A DNA stretch of 64,000 nt from Olsenella sp. oral taxon 807. Lineage in GTDB: Bacteria > Actinomycetota > Coriobacteriia > Coriobacteriales > Atopobiaceae. Under the pieces are notes generated by a model. That model worked only from the letters and a program-made list of their open reading frames with translations, was not told where the DNA came from and did no database searches. The position numbers and the translations under genes were made by a program. This document shows, in pieces, positions 52,744 to 60,977 of this stretch (the stretch's first letter is position 1; each line of letters starts with the position of its first letter). The stretch is from NCBI RefSeq assembly GCF_001189515.2, contig NZ_CP012069.2, positions 682,001 through 746,000 on the forward strand. Reading direction: 5' to 3'.

Positions 52744-53385
52744 GTGGGTCAAGCTGAGTTTCTTACCCTTAGGAAGGGTGCTGAGGTCACGGGCGAGGTC
52801 GTGGATCGCCGCAGTCGCTTCATCGCCCAGATCGCCCCTGTGTCGAGCGAGGCCGAGGCGGGTTCTTTCATCGAGAGGGTTCGCTCCCGTCATCGCGATG
52901 CCCGCCATAACGTGCCCGCGTGGCTTCTCTCCGACGGGCGCGAGCGCTGCTCGGACGATGGCGAGCCACAACGCAGCGCTGGCATGCCGACGCTCGAGGT
53001 TCTGCGGGGTGCGGGGCTCGCCAATGTTTGCTGTGTGGTCACGCGCTACTTTGGCGGCACGCTCTTGGGGACGGGTGGGCTCGTGCGCGCCTATGCCGCA
53101 GCGACACAGGCGGCGGTGGCGGCGGCGCGGGACGCTGGCGACATCGTGCGCATGGCGCTCGTGCGTCGCGTGACCTGCGTCATCCCCTACGGGGCCTACG
53201 AGCGGGTCAAAAGGATGGTGATGGACATGCAGGGAAGAGTCAAGGACAGTATCTTTGCGAAGGATGTGCAGATGAACTGCGTCTTTCCAAGTGGGAGCGA
53301 GGGAGCCTTCGTCGAGGCCCTACGTGAGCTTTCTGGTGGGGAGGAGCTCTGCATCGTGGGTGAGCCCATGTTTGGGGAGCTTTGA
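52744..53385 (+). CDS. YigZ/IMPACT-family protein
   Basis: A 213-residue protein of the YigZ family (UPF0029 and DUF1949 domains). The N-terminal domain has RSRFIAQIAPV, ARHNVPAWLL, ERCSDDGEPQRSAGMPTLEVL and TRYFGGTLLGTGGLVRAY, all highly conserved. The molecular role is unclear; the eukaryotic relative IMPACT modulates translation control. The GTG at 52744 is preferred, as GGGAGG sits six bases upstream; a GTG at 52738 is inside that site. The HAD gene that follows overlaps its stop by four bases. Confidence 0.92.
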   Translation: MGQAEFLTLRKGAEVTGEVVDRRSRFIAQIAPVSSEAEAGSFIERVRSRHRDARHNVPAWLLSDGRERCSDDGEPQRSAGMPTLEVLRGAGLANVCCVVTRYFGGTLLGTGGLVRAYAAATQAAVAAARDAGDIVRMALVRRVTCVIPYGAYERVKRMVMDMQGRVKDSIFAKDVQMNCVFPSGSEGAFVEALRELSGGEELCIVGEPMFGEL

Positions 53386-54236
53386 TGATCGGCCTTTTCG
53401 CAAGTGACCTCGACGGTACGCTCCTCGGTGCGACCCATCGCGTGGGCAGGCAGGTCCTCTCTGCGGTCAGGGTCGCCTGCGACTCCGACAGGCATTTTGC
53501 CGTGGCGACGGGACGAACCCTTCGCTCAACCGATGACCTCGGTTTCTCGAAGCTGCCCATCGAGGCAATATGTGCCAACGGTGCCATCGTCTTAGGGCGT
53601 GACAGCGAGGTCATGTACCATGTGCCCCTCGATGCGGACTTCGTGGGGGAGCTTTTGGAGAGCTTTCCCCAGGTCTCCTTCGAGTGCATATCGCTTGACC
53701 ATACCTATCTACGCATCTCGAAGGAGCAGTGGGAGGAGGGCTGGCGGCGCAGGATGGGCCTGCTTGCGCGTGTCGCGATGCGTGGCATGAGGATGCGGGA
53801 GGGGGAGTGCGTCTTCGACCAGACGGACGCACGCATTCTCAGCCACGAGATCGTGAAGGTGAACTGCCGCGTCAGTGACGACCCAGCGCTCACACAAGGT
53901 GTCCTCGACTTCGTGGCGGCCCATGCCGACAGGGCCATCAACGCGCCGTTCAGCGTTCGCCTGTTCGAGATAACCGACCCCCGAGCGACCAAGGGCGATG
54001 CCGTCGCGTGGCTGGCCAGGCAGCTTGGACTTTCCGAGGGTGAGGTCGCCGTCTATGGGGATGGCGGCAACGACCTCACGATGCTCTCGCGCTTCGAGCA
54101 CTCGTACGCGCCCTCGGGGGCGATTGCCGATGCCAAGCGGGCTGCGGCGAAGGTCATCGGATCGAACCTTCTCTATGCCGTGCCGCGCCACATTCGCTCG
54201 ACTGTAAGGCGAGAGAGGCGCGCCAGCAGGGCATAG
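53382..54236 (+). CDS. Cof-type HAD hydrolase
   Basis: A 284-residue haloacid-dehalogenase phosphatase of the Cof/IIB type. Motif I is FASDLDGTLLG at the N-terminus with the nucleophilic Asp, motif II ATGRT, and motif IV YGDGGNDLTMLSRF near the C-terminus, with a IIB cap between. Members dephosphorylate sugar phosphates, flavin or PLP-type substrates; the substrate here cannot be told. It overlaps the YigZ-family gene by four bases and is convergent with the HAD-IA gene beyond the repeats. Confidence 0.9.
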   Translation: MMIGLFASDLDGTLLGATHRVGRQVLSAVRVACDSDRHFAVATGRTLRSTDDLGFSKLPIEAICANGAIVLGRDSEVMYHVPLDADFVGELLESFPQVSFECISLDHTYLRISKEQWEEGWRRRMGLLARVAMRGMRMREGECVFDQTDARILSHEIVKVNCRVSDDPALTQGVLDFVAAHADRAINAPFSVRLFEITDPRATKGDAVAWLARQLGLSEGEVAVYGDGGNDLTMLSRFEHSYAPSGAIADAKRAAAKVIGSNLLYAVPRHIRSTVRRERRASRA

Positions 54237-54284
54237 CCAAGGGGATGCGGTTGGCCACGCGCTGGGTGAACAGCCCTGCTGGGC

Positions 54285-54410
54285 AGCCCGATGCTAGCCC
54301 GCCGCATAGCCCGATGCTAGCCCGCCGCATAGCCCGATGCCAGCCCGCCGCATAACCCGATGCTAGCCCGACGCACAGCCCGCTGCCAGCCCGACGCACA
54401 GCCTCGCCGC
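54285..54410. repeat. 23-bp tandem repeat, about five and a half copies
   Basis: Units begin at 54285, 54308, 54331, 54354, 54377 and 54400 with consensus near AGCCCGATGCTAGCCCGCCG plus three bases; each unit itself contains two AGCCCG half-units. Copies diverge to the right. It lies in the 423-base convergent gap 54237-54659, just before two GTGTACAC pair elements. Confidence 0.8.
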
Positions 54411-54416
54411 GCAATA

Positions 54417-54474
54417 GTGTACACAGATCGCCAAAAACCGCTACTTGACACGAAATATCCCAATTTGTGTACAC
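54417..54474. repeat. GTGTACAC pair element, copy 2
   Basis: GTGTACAC at 54417-54424 and 54467-54474, 50 bp start to start. The outer arms extend the symmetry to AATAGTGTACACA and TGTGTACACTATT, a perfect 13-bp inverted repeat. The 42-nt interior begins AGATCG as in copy 1. Confidence 0.75.
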
Positions 54475-54499
54475 TATTGAACGAGCGGGGAAATCATTA

Positions 54500-54557
54500 G
54501 TGTACACAAATTGAGAAAATCCATCGTTTGCGCGTGTTTGAGGCCATTTGTGTACAC
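54500..54557. repeat. GTGTACAC pair element, copy 3
   Basis: GTGTACAC at 54500-54507 and 54550-54557, again 50 bp start to start, 33 bp (start to start) after the end octamer of copy 2. The interior begins AAATTG and ends GGCCATTT; its right half resembles copy 1. Beyond it, 54558-54659 holds no recognised feature. Confidence 0.75.
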
Positions 54558-54659
54558 TCTTTGCCCGCACTCACGTGGCGCCACTTACTTGCCCGCACAC
54601 AGGCGCCACCCGCCCGCGCACACAGAGAGTTACCCGAGAGCGGATGCGCACGCGCCCTC

Positions 54660-55268
54660 CTATAGCACGGTGCCTCGGCGCCTAAGCTCGGCCTCCAAGC
54701 CCTTGGCGTCATCGAAGAGGTAGGCCGCAAGCCCTGCCGCACGGGCGCCAATCACGTTGTCCTCATTGTCGTCCACAAAGAGACAGCTCGAAGGCTCCAG
54801 CCCGTAGCGATCACAGAGTAGCAGGTAGATGCTCGGGTCAGGTTTCATGAGCCTCTCGAAGGCGGAGACCACCCAACCGTCCATGAGAGACCAACAGGGG
54901 ATGCGCGTGCATGCTCGCTCAAAGCGCAGCCCTGCATTTGAGAGCAGGTAGATGCCACGGCCCGCCTCGTGCAGACGTCTCGCGAGCTCGTTGGTTTCGG
55001 GAATGGGGGGCTGGTTGAGGTCCCATTCGGCGAGAGCGCTATGGAGCGCCGCGTGCAGGCGCTCGGGCAGTCTCGTTTGGGCGATCCTCTCCATCGTGTC
55101 TTCGTCGATCACGCCGGCATCGAGCAGGGCCCAGGACGGGTTGGCAAAGAGCGCCTCGTTGAGCAGTCGCGCGTCATCCTCGTCCTTCGTGAAGATGCGC
55201 GAGAAGAGCATCCCGTCAAAGCGCAGCAGCACGTTTCCCATGTCAAAGATAACGTTCTCGATGCCCAT
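54660..55268 (-). CDS. HAD-superfamily (subfamily IA) hydrolase
   Basis: A 202-residue HAD phosphatase with motif I NVIFDMGNVLLRFDG, motif II LLSNAGLRF, a Lys in LMKPDPSIYLLL and motif IV FVDDNEDNVIGA. The helical cap between residues about 18-80 is of the C1 type. Similar proteins hydrolyse sugar or nucleotide phosphates (YihX-like alpha-glucose-1-phosphatases share FDMGNVL); the exact substrate is uncertain. It is divergent from the VOC gene and convergent with the Cof-type HAD. Confidence 0.88.
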   Translation of the reverse strand: MGIENVIFDMGNVLLRFDGMLFSRIFTKDEDDARLLNEALFANPSWALLDAGVIDEDTMERIAQTRLPERLHAALHSALAEWDLNQPPIPETNELARRLHEAGRGIYLLSNAGLRFERACTRIPCWSLMDGWVVSAFERLMKPDPSIYLLLCDRYGLEPSSCLFVDDNEDNVIGARAAGLAAYLFDDAKGLEAELRRRGTVL

Positions 55269-55363
55269 CGGACCTCCTCGACCTGCCCCTTGTCTGTATG
55301 CCCCTGCGCGTGGGGCACATGCTGTTACAATGATATATCGACCACGTCGACCAAGGGGGTCTC

Positions 55364-55729
55364 ATGAAGACAAGATTCGTCCATCGCTGCACGCACGTGC
55401 TCGATAAGGAGAAGACCATCGACTTCTACAGGGAGGCGTTGGGACTGCGCGTAGACAGGGAGCACGGTCCCGATGACGGCTCATGGACCAACACCTTTCT
55501 GGTGGATGACAACTCGGGCTTCGAGCTTGAGCTCACGTGGAATCGCGGGCGCACCGAGCCCTATGACAACGGCGGCCTGGATACCCACATCGCCTTCGTC
55601 GTGGATGACTTCGAGGCTGCTCACGCCCTCCATAAGAGGATGGGCTGCATCCAGTATGAGAACGAGGAGATGGGACTCTACTTCATCCTCGATCCTGACG
55701 GCCAGCGCATCGAGATCCTGCCCGAGTAG
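55364..55729 (+). CDS. VOC-superfamily (glyoxalase I-like) protein
   Basis: A 121-residue protein of the vicinal-oxygen-chelate fold with two beta-alpha-beta-beta-beta units. Candidate metal ligands are His 9 region (FVHRCTHVLD), Glu in FELELTWN, His in LDTHIAFVVDD and Glu in RIEILPE, matching the H/E/H/E order of glyoxalase I, with YREALGLRV also typical. It may be lactoylglutathione-lyase-like, detoxifying methylglyoxal, but many VOC proteins act otherwise. It is convergent with pepC. Confidence 0.85.
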   Translation: MKTRFVHRCTHVLDKEKTIDFYREALGLRVDREHGPDDGSWTNTFLVDDNSGFELELTWNRGRTEPYDNGGLDTHIAFVVDDFEAAHALHKRMGCIQYENEEMGLYFILDPDGQRIEILPE

Positions 55730-55770
55730 CCTGCCTGCCCTGCCTGTCGAACCTGTCTGGGTAGCCCTGC

Positions 55771-57270
55771 TCAGTCACGCCTGCCGGCGCCGAGTGCCCT
55801 GCCCATGCTGCTCCAGGGCTCGACCTCGATGTCCTGACTCTCGTCGTCCCAGCTGTCCAGTAGCTCCGTGGGCACGTACTCACGCCGGACGTCGATCTCG
55901 CCGCCATAGAGGTGGAACCAGTCGGCGCTCATGATGAGGTAGCCGTCCTTGCCGGCATCCTTGCCCCAGCTGTTCTCGACGCGCCAGGCCTTGGGACTTC
56001 CGTTCCCATCGAGCTCGACGCCCTGGAAGGTCATGGCGTGCGTGAGCGAGGTCTCGTGCAGGTCCAGCATGTCAGTGCGACTCATGGAAAGGTCGATGCC
56101 AAAGAGGCCGTCCACATCCACGGCATCGGTCGAGAGCACGTACTTGAAGTCCTCTATGTGGCGGGGGAAGTTCTGCATGACATCGCAGGCCATAGCCAGG
56201 GGTCTGCCGTCCTTGAGGCTGGCTATGGCAGCCTGGTCGAGCAGCTCGGGCTCGACGTTCAAGAAGCGCGTCCTCATGCCGGCGATGAAGGAGTCCGTCC
56301 TGAGCAGCCTATAGACCCTGCCGTAGGGGAAGCGCTCGCTGGGAATGGAGACGAGGCTGACGTAGGCCGTAGGGTCTGTCGGCACGTAGCGCTCGACGAA
56401 CTCGAGCGGCGTGAGGCCAAGGTCGCGCAAAATCTGCGAGGGTTTCTCGTCCTTGTCCTTCGTGCCTGTGGCGGCATCGCTCCCCGTGCCCTCGCCTTGT
56501 CCTTGTCCCTTCACCTGTGGTGCGGGCTCGATGGGAAAGAGCTTCTTAGGGTCTGCCTTGCAATCCTTGCCAACCTTGAGCTCGAGGTCGAAGCGGGCGG
56601 GTGGCTCACCCAGGCAGACGCAGAGGATCTGGTGAACGTCGGCCAGAAGCTCCTGCTTCCTGGCACGCAGGTCGTCCGTGCCCACGCCGCCTTGTGCCTC
56701 ACTGCGCAGGATTCCTGCGGCCCTGCGCAGCGCACGGTTCAGCTGGCCATCCATCTGTGCGGAGTTCTTGGAGCAGGCGGTCTCGCCCATTGCGTCCTTG
56801 GGGACAAGCCCCCACTTTCTGACGATGTTCATGGCAAAGGGATAGTAGCCCCCATCGTCCAGACCGTTCTCAAGTAGGTCCTCGACTTCCCGGGAGTCGG
56901 TGGGCAAGTCGGTGGTGTCGATGATGCGCTCGAGCGTGGCGTTGGCCTTCTCGAGCTTGTCGTAGAACATGCCAAAGGACTGGGAAAACTCGAACGTGTC
57001 CACATCGAGGAAGCGCATGGTCTCCTGACGCAGCACGTTGAAGGCAGAGAACATCCAGCAGCGACCGCTCTGGCGCTGATTTGTGATCTCGCCCGTCTTG
57101 GCGATGGCGATGCTGTAGGTATCGGTGTAACTGCGCATGCGAGAGATGTCGCGCGCGGCTGCCATGACATCCATGGAGGTCACGGAGTTGCGTGCGATGC
57201 GATTGGCGCGCTCGCCTGAAAAGGCGCAGCTGCGCTTGCGTGTCCAGGTCGTATCAAGCTCTGCGGTCAT
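55771..57270 (-). CDS. pepC: Aminopeptidase C (bleomycin hydrolase family, C1B)
   Basis: A 499-residue papain-fold cytoplasmic aminopeptidase. The catalytic Cys 71 lies in QSGRCWMFSAFN, His 411 in LTHAMTFQGV and Asn 433 in ENSWGKD, with the usual order and spacing. Between about residues 240 and 275 there is a low-complexity insertion (VKGQGQGEGTGSDAATGTKD) not typical of the family, which averages about 450 residues. It completes breakdown of imported peptides. A truncated second copy is at 60437. Single-gene unit. Confidence 0.95.
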   Translation of the reverse strand: MTAELDTTWTRKRSCAFSGERANRIARNSVTSMDVMAAARDISRMRSYTDTYSIAIAKTGEITNQRQSGRCWMFSAFNVLRQETMRFLDVDTFEFSQSFGMFYDKLEKANATLERIIDTTDLPTDSREVEDLLENGLDDGGYYPFAMNIVRKWGLVPKDAMGETACSKNSAQMDGQLNRALRRAAGILRSEAQGGVGTDDLRARKQELLADVHQILCVCLGEPPARFDLELKVGKDCKADPKKLFPIEPAPQVKGQGQGEGTGSDAATGTKDKDEKPSQILRDLGLTPLEFVERYVPTDPTAYVSLVSIPSERFPYGRVYRLLRTDSFIAGMRTRFLNVEPELLDQAAIASLKDGRPLAMACDVMQNFPRHIEDFKYVLSTDAVDVDGLFGIDLSMSRTDMLDLHETSLTHAMTFQGVELDGNGSPKAWRVENSWGKDAGKDGYLIMSADWFHLYGGEIDVRREYVPTELLDSWDDESQDIEVEPWSSMGRALGAGRRD

Positions 57271-57410
57271 GCGGATCCTCTCGGTGGGTGGAACGTTGCT
57301 GGTTTTGAATCGTGGCGTCTCATTCTAAGGCGCGCTTGTCGAGCCTTGCAGCAAATCTGGATGAGTTTAGGGTTATTGTAAGAGGGTCGGCGAGACTCTG
57401 GGGGAATTCC

Positions 57411-57581
57411 ATGGGTAGCTTTCTGCGTCGGGTATTGGGAGGCATCGGCTGGGGGAGGTTCTGTGGACGCATGATCCTGCAGCTTGCCTGCTACGTGCTG
57501 TATTTTGCCCAGCCGTTTCTCTTGCGCGAGCTTGTCGGCAGGGATGTCGGCCCGCTGTGGGGTGTGCTGTTTGTGAGATGA
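57411..57581 (+). CDS. Short hydrophobic open frame, possible gene remnant
   Basis: 56 codons with one membrane-like helix (LQLACYVLYFAQPFLLREL) and a basic N-terminus. No family is recognised, and the ribosome site is poor. It sits at the border between the high-GC pepC region and the AT-richer ABC island. It may be the relic of a larger membrane protein. Confidence 0.2.
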   Translation: MGSFLRRVLGGIGWGRFCGRMILQLACYVLYFAQPFLLRELVGRDVGPLWGVLFVR

Positions 57582-57646
57582 AGCTGCAAGCTGACAGGTC
57601 ATAAGAGATTTAAGGGCGCCATTGGAACATGCCAAGGAGGAGGATG

Positions 57647-58159
57647 ATGAACGATAAGAAAAGAATTTGGTTTCCTTGGATTTCCTGCAGTACTCTGCGG
57701 GCATTTGAGGAGATGCTGGAGAAGGAAGCTGCAAATGGTTGGTTTCCCGTGATTGGTATATGGAACTTCCTCTTTTTGACTTTTATAAGAGGCGAGGGAG
57801 GGAGGTTCTCCTATTTTATAGATTTCCAGATAGGATACAGAAAGGGACAAGAGGGGCTACAGGGTTGGAAATTAATCGGGAACTTCTCAAATTTGTTCTT
57901 CTGGAGGTGTCGGACAGGAAACGGTGAGCATATCAGCTCCACCAAGAAGGCGGAGGCTTCTAGAAGCTTTCGTAGAACTCTAATCCTCATGACAGTCTGG
58001 GCCGGTGCTATTGCCATCGCAGCGCTAACAGGGTATTTTATCCGGGCCTCTCACCCTGTCATTTACTGGTTGATTGCCTTGGCTGCTTTGATTGTTGCTG
58101 TAGTTGTCGGTAGAAAGGCGGCCTACATAGAAAGTGAGTACAAAGGAGATGCAGTATAG
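57647..58159 (+). CDS. DUF2812-like membrane-associated protein
   Basis: A 170-residue protein. The N-terminal half (LRAFEEMLEKEAANGWFPVIG, RFSYFIDFQIGY) resembles DUF2812 proteins, which start with a helix and an E(K)MAxxGW motif, and the C-terminal half has two membrane helices (about 110-132 and 137-158). DUF2812 genes often accompany PadR regulators or ABC transporters. ATG 57647 follows AAGGAGGAGG. It overlaps the permease gene by one base, and it is clearly AT-richer than the surroundings, with AGA/AAA-type codons, suggesting acquisition from a Firmicutes-like donor. The function is unknown. Confidence 0.7.
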   Translation: MNDKKRIWFPWISCSTLRAFEEMLEKEAANGWFPVIGIWNFLFLTFIRGEGGRFSYFIDFQIGYRKGQEGLQGWKLIGNFSNLFFWRCRTGNGEHISSTKKAEASRSFRRTLILMTVWAGAIAIAALTGYFIRASHPVIYWLIALAALIVAVVVGRKAAYIESEYKGDAV

Positions 58160-59235
58160 TGGGGGCATTCATATATTTCCGAAAAAATAAGAAGAAGGCA
58201 GTACTAATCAGTCTCGTCATTGCCCTAGCTGCTTTCTGCATCTATTTCATTACAACTCTGGTAGGCTCTGTATACGCAACCGCCTTTGACGCCGGTGTAG
58301 TTCCTTTCAGTAAGTTTTCTGTAGCAGTGTATAAGGGAAAGGCAGAGGACGGTGGGATATCTCAAATTGAGAATCTAGCAGATATAGATAAATATTATCA
58401 GGTTGGGGTTTCCAGCATGCAAATCAGCACTGTAATGGGAACCACCTCCTCCTATGTTATCCTGACTGACCAAACAGGCGAACTAAAGGAAATCCTGGAT
58501 AGGTGCGGAATAACGAGCGATGTGGAAGTCAATGACCTTAGGGAGAATGATCTGATTCTCCATCAGGATTTATTAACGAATAAGAAGAAAAAGATAGGGG
58601 ACAAGTTAGAAGAGCTAAGGATCACAGGTGTCTATAAGGGAGATGTTAAAGAAGCCTTTGGTCTAGTGTCGGAAGAAGACTTCTTTACCATTGGTGGTCC
58701 CCAAAGCTATTTAATTTTTCCTAAAGAAGGCCGGATGACAGATCTCAATCAGGAATTGAGTGATTTTGACCAAGGAGAATGGACAATTCAGTCTTACGAC
58801 TCTGCACTCAGCAATCTGGATAAGGACTTCTCTACTATTAACTTAATTCTTACTATTGTTGTCATTATGGTCTCTATCTGCATTGCAATAGCTTTGGCGG
58901 CGTTGGTTTACACCATGTATTCCCACCGCTATGAGGAGTTTGCTATTCTCAATGCTATGGGGTACAGAAAAGGACAGATTTCGAAGATGATATTTGTAGA
59001 GATTATCATGATTTCGACCATAGCTACGGCAACAGGCTATGCACTCTCGTTGATAGCTCTGACACTGGTGAACCACTTTGTCTATTCCGGAATGGGACAG
59101 ACTATGCAAATATTTTCTATCCGCAACAGCCTGTATACGCTTATCCTGCCTTTATTGGTAACTGTATGTGCGTTGGTATCCATTCTACAAAAGCTGAATG
59201 GCACAGATCTAATTTCGATCATAGAGAGGAGATGA
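58159..59235 (+). CDS. ABC transporter permease (MacB/FtsX type)
   Basis: A 358-residue permease with one N-terminal helix (ISLVIALAAFCIYFITTLVG), an extracytoplasmic domain of about 200 residues (about 35-225), then three helices in a C-terminal FtsX domain containing VYTMYSHRYEEFAILNAMGYRKGQI, the coupling-helix region. This is the MacB-like layout used by mechanotransmission exporters. The start is GTG with AAAGGAG upstream. The ATPase gene follows four bases later. Codon use is AT-rich like its neighbours. The substrate is unknown; peptide resistance or lipid extrusion are common for this class. Confidence 0.88.
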   Translation: MGAFIYFRKNKKKAVLISLVIALAAFCIYFITTLVGSVYATAFDAGVVPFSKFSVAVYKGKAEDGGISQIENLADIDKYYQVGVSSMQISTVMGTTSSYVILTDQTGELKEILDRCGITSDVEVNDLRENDLILHQDLLTNKKKKIGDKLEELRITGVYKGDVKEAFGLVSEEDFFTIGGPQSYLIFPKEGRMTDLNQELSDFDQGEWTIQSYDSALSNLDKDFSTINLILTIVVIMVSICIAIALAALVYTMYSHRYEEFAILNAMGYRKGQISKMIFVEIIMISTIATATGYALSLIALTLVNHFVYSGMGQTMQIFSIRNSLYTLILPLLVTVCALVSILQKLNGTDLISIIERR

Positions 59236-59239
59236 GCTG

Positions 59240-59881
59240 ATGGTACTTTCAGCGGTAAATTTGAGCCTTGCGTATAAGGATGGGGAGTCGTCACGTACAG
59301 TTCTGGATAATATTTCTATTAATCTGGATGATTCTAAGGCCAACATTATTATTGGTCCGTCCGGCTCTGGCAAGAGTTCGCTCATTTATCTCCTATCTAC
59401 TCTACGGAAACCAACTTCCGGGAAGATTTTGTTGAACGGAAGGGATTTGACAACTACAAGGGATACCGCAAAGGTTCGCTATGATCATTTCGGCTTTGTA
59501 TTTCAGCAGCACTTCCTAGTGCCATATCTCACTGTTAGAGAAAATGTATGTCTGGCAAGGAAGGATAAGAACCTGAAAGAAGAGGCAAGTAGAATACTGA
59601 CAGCGCTCGATATAGAGAAAATCTCGGATAAATGCTCTTATGAGATTTCTGGAGGCGAGAGACAGAGAGTTGCTATTGCCAGAGCCCTGGTCAAGAATCC
59701 AGATGTAATCTTTGCAGATGAACCGACTGCTTCCCTGGATAAAGAAAATGCCCATAATGTCTTTTCGCTGCTTAAGGAAAAAACCAAGGATAGAATATTG
59801 GTTTTATCTACCCATGATACCTCTCTTCTGGAGGGTGATGAGAGGGTGATCAGAATCGAAAATTGCAAGCTGATTGGGTGA
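59240..59881 (+). CDS. ABC transporter ATP-binding protein (MacB/LolD type)
   Basis: A 213-residue ATPase with Walker A GPSGSGKSS, Q-loop FVFQQHFLVP, signature SGGERQRVAIARAL, Walker B VIFADEPTASLD and switch His in STHDTSL. The FQQHFL and GxxxxxSGGExQR layout is typical of the LolD/MacB group that pairs with FtsX-type permeases. It begins just after the permease and ends the AT-rich island. A GATGAGCTG-type weak ribosome site suggests translational coupling to the permease. Confidence 0.93.
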   Translation: MVLSAVNLSLAYKDGESSRTVLDNISINLDDSKANIIIGPSGSGKSSLIYLLSTLRKPTSGKILLNGRDLTTTRDTAKVRYDHFGFVFQQHFLVPYLTVRENVCLARKDKNLKEEASRILTALDIEKISDKCSYEISGGERQRVAIARALVKNPDVIFADEPTASLDKENAHNVFSLLKEKTKDRILVLSTHDTSLLEGDERVIRIENCKLIG

Positions 59882-60042
59882 GACGCTGTTATTTTCTACA
59901 AATAATCTGATAATTCAATACCTTTAGGACTTTTGCATACTTCTCGACACTACCTACTGAGTAGCGACTTCACCGCATTCGTCTGTGTTTGACAACCTGA
60001 CTTTGGCAGCTGATTTAACATGAACCAGCCGGCCACCTGCGA

Positions 60043-60345
60043 CTACCGTTTCTCCCCCGCGTCCTTTTCCCGTTGCGTCTTCTGGCCCCACGCAACGTCC
60101 TTGCCCTTCCCGAACAGGGACTTGATGTCGGAGCGGCGCATCCACCTCCTCGGGGCCTCCTCGCCGACCAGCGCGAACAGCTCGTCGGTGAGGTCTGTGC
60201 GGTGGTCGAACAGCCATCAGCCGTCGCCCGCGTCCGAACACTCCAGGGCACGCAGGTCGGCCAGGATGGCGTCGGCGCCATGGCGGTGCCCGAGGGCGTG
60301 CTCGATCAGCCTCTCGATGAGGAGGGCTGTTAGCGTCGGAAGAGT
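60043..60345 (-). pseudogene. Decayed coding remnant with in-frame stop
   Basis: A minus-strand frame with protein-like character (ERLIEHALGHRHGADAILAD; then WLFDHRTDLTDELFALVGEE and RRWMRRSDIKSLFGKGKDVA) is interrupted by TGA at 60217-60219 and stops at 60043. High-GC codon use contrasts with the AT-rich genes just before it. I do not recognise the family. The stretch 59882-60042 looks non-coding, and 60346-60436 shows nothing clear. Confidence 0.4.
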
Positions 60346-60436
60346 TTAGCCACATCCAGTCAGGCGACAATCGCCAATCCCGGTAAGCCGATTCTGGCCA
60401 ATGCGCCGGCAGCCGGTTGCCTAACTTATGTAGTGG

Positions 60437-60910
60437 CTACACTCCCTTGGGCTGCATCCCCCTGACCTTCGTCGCCTGCGGCACCGCCTCGACCGAGTAG
60501 GTGTCGAGCCCGCGGCCGCGGTAGCTCGGGCCGCGCATCATGAAGACCGATGCCTTGTCGAATACCCTGTCGAGCGCACAGGGCAGGGCCTCGTCCCCCG
60601 CGCGCTCCTCGTCCGTGAGGTACGCCCTGTCAACGACCACCTGATACACGTACTCGTCGAACCAGGCGTCGCTGAGCGTGTCGAAGCCGTCCCGCCCGTG
60701 GTCCTTGCCCCAGGAGTTCTCGACCTTCCAGAGCGCGGGGCGCCCGGCGCCGTCCAGGCGCACGCCCTCCAGCACCATGGCGTGGGTCATGAGCGACTCG
60801 CCAAAGTCCAGGCGCTCCGCCTTGTCGAGCGCGCCCTCCACGGGAAAGCCCAGGAGGCCGTCCACGTCGAGCGAGGCCGTCCACGTCGAGCGAGGCCGTC
60901 CACGTCGAGC
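60437..60910 (-). pseudogene. C-terminal fragment of a second aminopeptidase C
   Basis: About 150 residues align with the last third of PepC: LDVDGLLGFPVEG, ESLMTHAMVLEGVRL with the catalytic His, and KVENSWGKDHGRDGF with the catalytic Asn, then a complete C-terminus. The Cys-containing N-terminal two thirds is missing. The homology stops at a triplicated 19-bp tract (60854-60910), whose period is not a multiple of three and shifts the frame. It is a different paralogue from the intact copy at 55771 (KAERLDFGES versus TDMLDLHETS). It cannot encode an active peptidase. Confidence 0.8.
60854..60910. repeat. 19-bp tandem repeat, three copies
   Basis: GAGGCCGTCCACGTCGAGC is repeated at 60854, 60873 and 60892 without mismatch, at the truncated 5' edge of the pepC fragment. 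It is a likely slippage or end-joining scar. Confidence 0.85.
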
Positions 60911-60977
60911 GCCGCCGTGTCCATGGGAGGGGCAGATGCCACCTGTGACCATGAATTACGTTGGGGAGCGTACCCGC

